64,000 nt of DNA from Strongylocentrotus purpuratus. Taxonomy: Eukaryota; Echinodermata; Echinoidea; Camarodonta; Strongylocentrotidae. Under the pieces are notes generated by a model. It had not been told where the DNA came from. It was given only the letters and a program-made list of their open reading frames with translations, and searched no databases. The DNA lies in assembly GCF_000002235.5 (NCBI RefSeq), contig NW_022145604.1, forward strand, positions 3,622,339 to 3,686,338. The letters run 5' to 3'. Positions 35,136-45,510 of the stretch are shown here, one piece after another (the first letter of the stretch is position 1; every line of letters begins with the position of its first letter). Position numbers and translations under genes: made by a program.

Positions 35136-36049
35136 CATTCAAGATTGTGCAGTTCAAGATATATCAAATTAAAAACATATCTTCATGCTTGGATGGGTGA
35201 ATTGTCATAATTTGTCCAAGATGATAAAATATTTTATAAAATTGATAATATTCAAAAGCAGAATTTGCTAAATATGTATAGAATAAGAATTACAAATATA
35301 AATACAAATATAATTTTAGCAAATTTTAACCAATTGTCCAATTTGAATACATTTTTGTAACTTAATTTAGTTGAATAGAAAATATGGTTTGTGCAAGTTA
35401 TGCACAATAAAAAAAAAATGATTGATGGTGGGTTCTGAGAAAATAATTTGGAAGAGAGACATTAATCATGGAACAATTGATATTGGTTTTTATATTTAAG
35501 AAATCTTAGTAATAATACAACCTTACCATACAAAAGTGAATATCAAAACAAAAGATGATAACATCACTTTTAAAAAAATTGAAACTTTGACTAAAATCAC
35601 CAAGCATATTGTGAATTGGATAAACTGTGGCTAAATGCAACTGACTACAGGGTGTACCTACATGTATTAGTATGGAAATCATTTCTAGGTGACCTGGGTT
35701 TTTCACTCAGATTAAAGATGTAGTTTTAGAACAAAGAAGAGAAGGTAGGAAAGGTTGCTGAAAAGAACTAGATCAGCAACACTCAGAGGCTTCATTAAAG
35801 GTTATCTGAAATTGAACGTCTAAACGCAATTATCGTTTTTAGAGTGCAGGTATCAATTGAAAGAATCTCAATGGCTTGGCATGAAAATACTCAATAATGG
35901 ATTATACTCACAATTGAAAATTGTGTGTTCGAAAGAAGAAATAAAGCTCGATAGATATTCCTGAGAGAAAGACAGAGAGAATATACAGACAGAGTAAAAC
36001 AAAAATAAAAAAACCTGGAGCATGCATGCCTTAGCATTGTCCAAAGAGA

Positions 36050-36052
36050 GCG

Positions 36053-36092
<40 letters not shown>

Positions 36093-36135
36093 TGATAGAG
36101 GATGGGTCCAGAGTTGGGGTGGGGGGGGGGGTGAG
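36050..36135. repeat. (GA)n and poly(G)
   Basis: A pure GA tract of about 35 bp, and 30 bp later a G10 run. Confidence 0.9.
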
Positions 36136-36574
36136 AGTGAGAAGCATGCATGCCTTCCTGTGCGTCCACTAGTTGAATGCAGCCCACGCATGATATTTGC
36201 GGAGCACGGGGAGCTCACCTCTCCTTCCCATTGCATACTAATGGAAGTAAGCCCGGAGGCAAGGGACGAGGAGAAGAAGACGAAGACGCTGGATTGCATC
36301 GATCCTGGCTACCAGGTTCAAGGAGGCAAGGAAGATTCCACAGATTGCTTCTTGCCTTGTCTCTATACTTTAGAGATCTTTACACTGGAAGGGATATAAT
36401 CCCCTCCTCTTGTGTGAACATTGCACACATATTTCTCTTTATCGTTTTAACTTCTATCAATTAAGAAATATAATCACATGTATGATTTTCAAGTGCAGCC
36501 CTGTGAAGGTATTATCTGTTTAAAGCCAGAAGGGCATGAAATCATAAACATGTAAAGGTGTGTAAATATACTTT

Positions 36575-36779
36575 AACTTAAAGACCGTCAACACTACTGG
36601 GCCAGAAGGGATTGGACCACACAGCGAGGTCACTGACAGGTGGCTATCTAATTAACTCAGCTCTCAACTAACATAAGAAAAAGAGGATCATGGGGGACCA
36701 ACAGGCACCGATTAGGGAATTTTCTGTATAGAGGGAGCAAGTACATGTAGCTACAAGTAGGACAGTGGGGCTTTAAAGT
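36575..36779. mobile_element. MITE family A, copy 3
   Basis: About 205 bp starting ACTTAAAGACC and ending CAGTGGGGCTTTAAAG. It aligns with 17485-17670 in the same orientation and carries a small GTACATGTA insertion near its right end. Confidence 0.82.
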
Positions 36780-36881
36780 CAATGCCTTTCTGGCTCCAAA
36801 TGTTATGTTGCCACAATGAAGATATGTGTTGTGGATGTTTCATCTTGAATTTTGTTAAAGACAAGAACGAAAGGCCTTTCC

Positions 36882-37054
36882 TTAAAGGGCAATCCCACCC
36901 TTGTAACAAGTTCATTTGTAAGAAAGAAGACAAAATCATAACATTTCTTTTTTTTTATAAAGCAGATATTGCTCTAACTTTCACCAATTTGTTTTTTCTA
37001 AATTTTCTCTTTTTATTAAAACCAACTGAATATCAGGGTGGACTTTCCCTTTAA
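36882..37054. mobile_element. MITE family D, full copy
   Basis: 173 bp with inverted ends TTAAAGGGCAATCCCACCC and GGTGGACTTTCCCTTTAA. The TTAA at both outer ends may be the target duplication. A partial relative lies at 26565. Confidence 0.85.
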
Positions 37055-37619
37055 TGGCTCCTAAAACAGCACTTTTTAAATAATTTCTACAGATAAGCAG
37101 GTGCATATAGATTAAGTCTCAATGAGACTGCCACCCCATCCCCTGCAACCTCACATTTCCAGGGCTGGCAGCTAATAAATTATCGAACTATTCATGATTT
37201 GTCAAAACATTGAACGATAATTGTGTGCATTAAATTGCAAAGCAGCTAACCAAAAAATCAGTGAAGCATGAACGATTGCTATCGATAGGAAGACAAATGC
37301 TGGAAAACTAGAAACAGATTTCTCGTTTGTATCGCTGTCAAAACCCACTTCAATGTGTTCTGCATTTGTTGCATGGATGCAAATTGCAATATTTAATCAC
37401 CATCATGTGCATTGGATAAAGAGAAACCATCACTCAATTAAACCACAACAAGGCGACACATAAACCCGTGAATGTTGGTGCGAGATTTGTGAAATACTGT
37501 GCCTGTAAGTGTAATTGCTTACGTCCCATCCAAGCAACAATGCAATCTGCCTCTCACAATGAAAGCAATCGACACAACAAAGCATGTAATTTCACAGCCC
37601 CGGTCAGCATACAAGGCCT

Positions 37620-37620
37620 C

Positions 37621-37655
<35 letters not shown>

Positions 37656-37964
37656 CCACTCTCTCTCTCTCTTTCTCCTTTGTACAAATGTAATGCATAG
37701 TTGAATGCACCACCGCCCCCCCCCCCATTTCCCTTCCTCTCTCTCTCTCTTTCTCTGTGAATGTATCCTTCTTTTACTCTTACTCTCTCTCTCACTTTCA
37801 TTTCTTTCTTGGTAAAAAGATACTATGCAATTGCACTTTTCCCTGTTTTACTTTTCTCTCTTTTTCTCCTTCTCTCTCTTTTTTCTCTTTCTCTCTCTTT
37901 CTCTCCTTCGCCCTCTCTCTCTCTTTCTCTTTCTTTCTTTCTTTCTTTCTTTTTTTTTTTTTTT

Positions 37965-38003
<39 letters not shown>

Positions 38004-38030
38004 CTTTCTCTCTCTCTCTCTACCTCCCTA
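37620..38030. repeat. (CT)n/(CTTT)n microsatellite cluster
   Basis: Three pyrimidine blocks, including a (CTTT)n array at about 37925-38005. Open frames here are artefacts. Confidence 0.95.
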
Positions 38031-39066
38031 CATAAGATGTAGGCCTACATATGTTCAAACGAAGGATGATGCAAATACTTGACATACATACATGCATGTA
38101 CATGTATACTATTCTCTTCATCTCTCTCACTCTCTCCATCTCCCCTCCTCTCTCCATCTCCCACCCTCTTTCTCCATCCCTCTCTTTTTCTAATATAACC
38201 TCCATTTTTCTTTATTCCACCATCATTTTCTATTGCCAATCAAAGCTGAGATGAATGATTGAACACGATTGAGAAAGAGGCTCTGGATGGGGGGGATGCG
38301 GGTAAATTATTGATAGCTGTGTTGATGCACACACACAGTCCATCTGACAGCCCATCCTAGGCATCTGCACACACATCCCTCCTGCCCCAAAATTGACAGT
38401 TGTGGCCACTGCATTAGGGAAATTGGTTACCCGCGGCGATGCGTCCAAAATTGCTCTGATGAAATTTCATGAATAATGAATATTTGGTTATACTTTCTTA
38501 CTTGCTTCTAGGGAAGTTCTGGTGTCCTTGCAACAATTGTTGATTTTGCTGAGTTCACCGCCTGATTGTAAAACATGAGCTGATTTGGGAAAATTAATAA
38601 TTCAAGGGTTGGAGACTGGTTGTCCTTATATTTATGCACACACTACAGTTGAATGATATTTTACGAGTCTTACATTAAAGTAAAGCAGAAAGAAAATACA
38701 AGCCTTCGTAGTATTTCAAAATATTGTATTACTGTAATGCTTTCATCTTCTTTTAATTTTAGGTACATGTATGTAAAAATGTTCATCCTAAAATTGTACT
38801 TGATAAAGAATGAATCACTTTTATTGAACTGAAATAAAAATATAACCCTTTATAAAATCCAGTTTTCTGAAATAATTAATTGAAAGACCCAATTTAATTT
38901 AATTTAATTTCATAGCTTTTGTTTTTGACCTTGTTGTATACTCAGAAAATGTGCGTTTTATGAAATACCCCATTTTCATGATAGTATTTTGATAAAATGT
39001 TGGAATTGAATCTGGATGAAAGATGTGTTTAAAAAAATTCTGAGTAAGAGACATGTCGTTTTTAAC

Positions 39067-39262
39067 TTCAATTTCAATTTCAATTTCAATTTCAATTTGT
39101 AACTTATTTACTTTGTGTACCTATTTGCTTTGAAATTGTTTATGGGGATACCCTAGATGAGTATTTATACTTCTGTTATCCCTCCACTTTCTCTTGATTG
39201 TACACGTATCAGGTTGTACACTTTCATTTCACGTTTGTGGAAATAAATTCAATTCAAATTGT
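39067..39262. mobile_element. Retroposon tails flanking a 3' UTR-like segment
   Basis: (AATTTC)n repeats at 39067-39101 (a minus-strand tail) are followed by a plus-strand segment that ends GGAAATAAATTCAATTCAAA. Probably two retroposon 3' ends back to back. Confidence 0.45.
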
Positions 39263-40084
39263 ATACTCTAAGACTTGCCACTCACCAGAGAAGCTCAACG
39301 ACAGGGACAAGTGGCCCCTTCGTGTGTAGTGACCTCATTTAGACGGTTCAACCTTAATTAGAATGTGAAGGGCTCCCCCTAAATGAGGGGCAGACAATGT
39401 TTACATAGACCTGCCTCGTATGCACTGCCCATACTCGCAAGATGGGGTCGCGAGACGTGATTGGAAAGCACAGAGAACCGGAAGCCACCAGGGTCCCTAA
39501 GGTTTCAGCCTCGTTACTCACCACCCCACCCCCATCCTCTTCCTCTTCTCTGCTTGGAAAATAGTTCATGTTCGCTTCATGCCAGAGACTTTCAAGCTGA
39601 GGTGTCCTATTTCTATAGTGCACTGGAGTATGGATACTAAAATGATTTCATCAGTCTATGCATTTGTTGCAGCAGTGTAATCAAATACCTTGCATTGTAG
39701 TGGAATTTGATTGAAAGTGTACAAAAATGATACTTGATCACATATCCACAGACTAGTTCATCATCTACTTAAGATGTATATGGCTACACAATGTACATGT
39801 AGCAAATTTCCATTTGACTATTTCACTTCCCTCCTCTCATTATCAATGCTAATATTGCATTCACATTACATATTGAACAACAATAACTACATGTACAACA
39901 ACAGCATTAAAATGCACAATTGCTCTTTATACTGGAAGACAAATTTACATTTGATAGATATGTTTGTACCTGGGAAAACTACTTTTAAACACATTAATAA
40001 ATTACCAGACAACGTATAGCTGTACATCCTATCTGAAGGACAACCATAAATCAAAGCTTGAAGAATCAATACGGTAACACTTCG

Positions 40085-40150
40085 CATTTGGCTAAGAACC
40101 CCAAACCTTCATTTCAAGACCGGTACTATGACCACCGAGCTACATATACA
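40085..40150 (-). mobile_element. tRNA-derived SINE head
   Basis: The minus strand has TAGCTCGGTGG (good Pol III A box) and, about 35 bases on, a degraded GGGGTTCTTAGCC B box. The body is not recognisable. Confidence 0.5.
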
Positions 40151-41765
40151 TCACACCACTTTGTGCCCCACACACAATTATAAATATAGCTGGGAGAATC
40201 TGCGTGGAAAGGTAACGAAAGACGACACTTGCATAATGTAGATTCCATGCGGAAATGTCAGTGGCAGAAGCTCGGGCTAAATAACATGGGATATCGGGTG
40301 ACATTTGTGGCTTTCGGCCGGAGATAGATTGGATGGGCGAAAACGGAGATCCCTGGAGAACAGGTTGAGAGGAGCAAACCGGAGAGAAATTTGCATTTGA
40401 TCACCGAGCCTTGCATTGACACCACCACCACCGCACATAGCCTGTGTGTGTATAGACTTCTTAAAGTAACTACCTGAAGTTTAATTTGATCACCAGTTCT
40501 GCACCCAACAATACACAATGATTATTGTAAACAGGGTGAAATTAAATTCTATTTATAGAAGCTTTATATTACATAGGATATAATATGATTTCTTCAGATT
40601 AATACCTGATCCCTTTTTTATTTTTCAATATCGTTTTTGCTACCTGCTTCCTGTACTAGAGAGGTGAAAATATTTCCTAAACCATAACCTAAATTCCCAC
40701 TTACAAAAATTACAAATAGTATACTATGTAAATCAAATCGTGGGCCAACTGTTGATGTTTGTGTTTGTGCACAATATGAATAAACCTCTGTAAGATTACA
40801 AACCAGAGAACTTTGACATAAGTTTAATACATTAAGTTCATCAAAAACTAGGTTATTTGTATAATAGAATATTAAATCAGCCATAGCATGATATTTGTAA
40901 ATGACAGATTAATCAAAGTAGCCATCTGGTGACACTGTTCATTATTTTATTTCATCTCCTTGATTTACATTAAGCTAGAATATAGTGCCTTTTGAAAGGC
41001 AGTTGTATCTAGAACCATCACAAATTTGCCTACACGTACAACACCCTCAAAGAGACCTGTACTGTAGAGTCTGTAGACTAACAAGGGAAAAGGTGCAGGG
41101 TGCTTGGACCATATAAAAGGTTGTACAAGTTGTGAGGGAGTGGGAATGTTGCATCAATAAAAACAAAGAGGCCACTAGGTTTGTCAATGATAGACCTCCA
41201 TTGAAAATTGAACAAAATATTTTATATGGTCTGTAGAGTGCAATGGAGAAATACAGGAAAATGAAAGTACATTGTAAAAGTGCAATTTACATGTACAGGG
41301 TATGCTATTGGTTTCTAATCTGAATTATATTATATTTTACATGTAGATGTTCTCAAAAACTTGTTTAGACTTTAGAACTCGCCAAAGGTATATTGCTCAC
41401 TGTCTTGTGTAGTTTTTTGTCAGGGGGGGGGGGGGGGAGGTGGTGATCCCTCACTTAGCTCTAGATTGTTTTAATTTTCTTGCCCCTCAACTTCAGGTTT
41501 TAATCTCCTGTAATTGTGTTTCATGTTAACTGTACTCATCATTATGTTAACCATACAGTTCTGATCATGAGAAGAAATTAAATGTGAATTATAATCAATA
41601 AAAACTTCTCAGGTCACAGGACAGTCCTAACATCACTTCTGCAGAATAAAGTTTTAATATAACTATGCACTCGATAGCCTCAAAGCGGTAACTATTTCTA
41701 CACTTTTTTATATTCCTGGTACGGTTCGGTTTGTTTATATACTGACATGATATGATGTCAGCGGT

Positions 41766-42405
41766 GGGATATGAACCAACACCATTACACATGACTGATG
41801 GCTTAATTTCATTTCTAATGGTGAGCATTCAACATTTTACTGAAGAGATCCGATTCATCCATTTCTTCTTTAAAGGACCGACCAGAACCACTTGTTCATT
41901 ACGTTACGTATTGATCAAGTGGCTCTAGTCGGTCCTTTAAAGGGATCCGGTAACTTTGTATCAGATTCTGAAACAAAATCCCGGATTTAGCTCATGCTGC
42001 ACAATGATAAACCTTTAGGTCAGTCAGGAACCCCATGACTTTTACAAGCCGATCGCCCATCTGATTGCCTGTATCAAGATATTTATGATTGGAAATCGAA
42101 ACCAAATTTGCGTTTTCCTAATGGTTTTCATAACACTTCAGTCTATTGGGGAAAACCAGTTTTTAATACTCAAAGATCTTTACTTTTTTGAGGCACTTTT
42201 TGAAGTGCAATTGTTTTAGTGCTCCAATATTACACCATATCACAGACACTGATAATACGTAGGGCCGTGCATCTCAGATTTAACATTGTTAAATGATGCA
42301 TTTACATGTAAAGAAGAAATGGATGAATCGGATCTCTTCAGTAAAATGTTAAATGCTCACCATTAAAAATGAAGCCATCAGTCATTTAATGGTGTTGGTA
42401 TCACT
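41766..42405. mobile_element. Large foldback element with about 110-bp arms
   Basis: Left arm 41766-41876 and right arm 42300-42405 are inverted copies sharing ATGGTGAGCATTCAACATTT and GAAGAGATCCGATTCATCCA. The outer ends read outward as a B-box-like GTTGGTTCATATCCCACC, so inverted SINE copies are an alternative origin. A separate 26-bp palindrome lies at 41869-41941. Confidence 0.8.
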
Positions 42406-42539
42406 CTGGGATCTACCCCAACAGGGATCCACTACACACGGACCCCCCCCCCCCCCTCCCAAAAAAGAGACCACTTCAGGTCAATGTTTTGCACATGCCT
42501 GATGCACATTTTCATGCTGATTATTTTTGCTGTTTCTAT

Positions 42540-42760
42540 CAATATTATCATTGTTATTATTATTATTATCATTATTTTCATTATTATCATTATTATCATT
42601 ATTATTATTATCACTGCGGCATTATTATTATCACTAAGGTATTATTATTTATTATCATTATCATTATCGTTATTATTATTATTATTATTATTAATATCAT
42701 CATTATCATTATTGTTAATTATTATCATCATCCGCATCATCATCATCTTAAGTGTTATTA
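42540..42760. repeat. (ATT/ATC)n microsatellite
   Basis: Interrupted ATT and ATC triplets. Confidence 0.95.
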
Positions 42761-43259
42761 CTAGTAGTGTTTCAAAATATTTGTAATCAATCAGATTACA
42801 ATCATTACCAAATACCAATATATTTTTGTCTTGTATCTCTCAAAACAAAAGACAATAGGAAAGATCATTCATGAATTTCCAATAATATCTGAAAATACTC
42901 TGATATTTTTATGGTCGCTACTTAACTGCTGATTCAATTTTTCTTTCTATATTTCTCAATCACATTATTGGAAGTGAATACAATGTGCATTTAGTATACA
43001 AGTGGGTGTATTAGATGTACAATGAATTATCGTAGAAATGAACATTACATAAAAAATAAGATTAAACTGTAATACTTTGTTTTAAAAAAGTGATTAAAGA
43101 TTGATTTACTAGTCATGCTCAAGTTAATCCTTTTGCCCCCTTCTCTTCATATTAGATCCAAGACATCAATTTCATGTACTTTTTAATATACTATTATTTT
43201 AATGAACAACATTTGCTTGCAGTGGCGTAGACAGGTTCGTACACCTGGGGGGGATGACT

Positions 43260-43707
43260 CAGGGGCGGATCTAGCTTTTTGCTAATGGGGGGGGGTTGAC
43301 CAATAATGACGATGCGGAGCATCGTCCACGAGCCACGAAGCGGCGAGCCGATTTTTTTTGGGGTGTTTATTTGAACCCCGTAAGTGATGTTTTCCTGGCA
43401 TCTATTAACACAATGGAGACCATAAAAAGCAGTGCATGATAACGTCTTTTTAAATCAAGTAACAGTTAAATACACAGTTATATCCAGAGTTATCATGTGT
43501 TTGGTTAAGTTACCAGATGAGTTGAATATCTTCTCACAATATTTGCACTTGAAAGGGTTTCTCTCCAGCGTGCGTTCTTTTTTTCTTTTTTTTTTTTTCT
43601 TTTTTTTTTCTTCATTTTTTCCCTTTTTTTTTTCTTTGTTTTTTTGGGCCGCCCAAGGGGGGCGGGTTAAACCCCCTAACCCCCCCCCCCCCGTAGATCC
43701 GCGCCTG
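43260..43707. mobile_element. Second hAT-like element nested inside
   Basis: Ends CAGGGGCGGATCTAGC and GTAGATCCGCGCCTG are typical hAT-type inverted repeats. Flanking 8-mers do not match (GGATGACT versus TTTAATCT), so one end was probably rearranged. It carries a zinc-finger fragment on the minus strand. Confidence 0.75.
43494..43575 (-). pseudogene. C2H2 zinc-finger gene fragment captured in a transposon
   Basis: The minus strand reads NPFKCKYCEKIFNSSGNLTK then HM. This is one C2H2 finger (C-x2-C, x12, H) preceded by a linker-like TLERNPF; the second zinc-binding His is lost (TL in place of TH). Further upstream, SRIHTVKANSDG at about 43780-43820 resembles another finger end. It is host-gene derived; the parent gene is unknown. 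Confidence 0.7.
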
Positions 43708-43714
43708 TTTAATC

Positions 43715-43756
43715 TTGTGGTTATCTTGTGGTTTCCAAACCACAAGATAACCACAA
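43715..43756. repeat. Perfect 20-bp palindrome
   Basis: Arms 43715-43734 and 43737-43756 (TTGTGGTTATCTTGTGGTTT and its exact complement) flank a CC loop, eight bases beyond the nested hAT terminus. Confidence 0.95.
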
Positions 43757-44216
43757 AATACTTGTAAGATTTTTCTTTTTTTTTACCGTCTGAATTGGCT
43801 TTCACCGTGTGAATGCGGCTAATAACAATAAACACAATTACAATAATGATGAGGATTATTATTATCATCATCATAATTATTATTATTATTAATATTATAA
43901 CTGTTATCATTATTATTATAACTATTATTATCATCATTATTTATGACTTATTAAGTAAGCAAATATCACTCCCCAAAACCTGGGGGGGATGATTGTACAT
44001 GCCATCCCCCCCACCTTGTGAGGTGGGGGGATGCATCCCCCTCATCCCCCCCGTTGTCTACGCCCCTGTTTGCTTGCAACTTTATGATCTCTCTTACTTG
44101 AAAATAACCCATCAATGCCAAACATCCCACATACACAAATTATATTTTTTTTAAATTTATCTCATATTAGTACCGGTAAGCCAAGAATACTTCGAAAATC
44201 ATATACAAATATATAT

Positions 44217-45486
44217 TTAAAAAATATAGATGCAAAGCCAAGGTAACGATAACGCAGACACTTTGGACTCGATGCAGTGAAATACATCATTAACGGTGAA
44301 GTCTATAGATCTAGAGAAGCCTGGACGGAACAAAGAACTCCTCATCACCCACACAAACAGAGCACTCCGAACCCAAACAATATCATGCCTGCATGCCTGC
44401 CTGCCTCCTGAACTAGCCAGCCACTTTGGCCTAGGACACAGCTCAGACAAGAAAAGCCATCCATATGTGTTGACGCAAGGCCAAGACACAAAGCACACAC
44501 AATTACAGTGGCACAAACGTGCAGACGTTAACTTCATGACAGCAGCAGCAGCCGGCAGACAACCCTGCCACAGATCAGCTCAGTACGTCGAGTAGCTGGA
44601 TAACAAATGACCTTTACATTATGATCATAATCTCTTCTGATAATGGTATGATGATTTATATCAAACTAATATCATCATCCCTGTCACAAAGTAAAAATAT
44701 ATATCAGTTGTAATACTGGAATATATAAATTATGCTAATTCAAGTAAGAGAGCACACATTAATTACAAATACAATCAAATCATTTTCCTAATAAATTAAT
44801 CAACTCACCGCTCGCTGGCTCAACAGATAACATCTCTGACAAAAACATAATCTTGTAACATGATGAATTCAAATATATGTGTCTCACTTTCCTCGCTTGA
44901 CCCAAGTATACTGGCGGGGTGAACTTATTATTGCCTGGACCCTGGCTCGTAAAAATTACTCGGGACCCCTCGATTATAATGCTACTCTTTCACACAATCC
45001 TGATTTTCATAAAATAAAATCACAATAAATACACGTGCAACAGAAGATAAATTATGCTAATAAATTGAGTATTTCATATTTCTGGTTTTCACTACAGTAT
45101 TTCTAAATGATATTGTACGGAATAAACATGAATATAATAATAAAGGTATTCATCTTACCAAATTTCGAGCCTTTTGAACGTGAGAAAATGGTTGTACGGT
45201 GTTGTATTACAGCAATCGTAATCTCAAAGCTTCATTCTGTATGTAAATATATCTAGCCATGACTCGCACAGGATGAAAATATCCTTCCGCATACCAACAA
45301 GTCCGTAAGTAGAAAATTAAAATATCTATTAAAGTAATTCAAGAATTAAAATTAAGCTGTCCTAAATTCATATTTCATTAATTATCATGAATCTGAGCAG
45401 TTTAATATAATTTTGAGCTTCTCAAAGGAAATGAGAAATCCGCGGAAGATTAAGTTGACATGCTCATGAATATTCAATAGATCAAG
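44217..45486. promoter_or_regulatory. VPS41 upstream region, possible divergent promoter
   Basis: This stretch directly precedes the VPS41 start codon. 44217-44600 is non-repetitive and richer in GC than its surroundings, as expected of an untranslated exon or promoter. 44600-45480 is AT-rich. I see no clear TATA box or Initiator and no defined start site. The placement is inferred from position alone. Confidence 0.3.
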
Positions 45487-45510
45487 ATGGATGGAGGAGG
45501 TGTGACAGAG
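45487..45510 (+). CDS. VPS41: VPS41 exon 1 (24-bp coding part)
   Basis: ATG plus seven codons (MDGGGVTE), donor GAG/GTAAAT in phase 0. It reads open into exon 2. An in-frame TAG lies just upstream of the ATG. Human VPS41 also starts with a short acidic segment. The model rests on phase and the donor only. Confidence 0.65.

Larger units (their letters stand above)
43220..44068. mobile_element. hAT-like non-autonomous transposon (outer element)
   Basis: 849 bp. Ends CAGTGGCGTAGACA and TGTCTACGCCCCTG are hAT-type inverted repeats. The exact 8-bp duplication TTTGCTTG lies at 43212-43219 and 44069-44076. The interior is replaced by a second element, a palindrome and an (ATT)n tract; no transposase is seen. 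Confidence 0.9.
28415..45486. other. Divergent interval between POU6F and VPS41 coding starts
   Basis: The 17-kb region should contain the POU6F 5' UTR exon(s) and promoter plus the VPS41 promoter. I recognise repeats (listed separately) but no coding gene. Non-repetitive blocks at about 37130-37450, 38230-38480, 39270-39640 and 44217-44600 are the best candidates for exons or enhancers. Confidence 0.6.

Noticed and set aside
44217-44595. About 100-aa open frames on both strands just upstream of VPS41
   Set aside because: Both strands are open because the block is GC-richer. No homology is recognised, so it is kept only as a possible promoter or untranslated exon.
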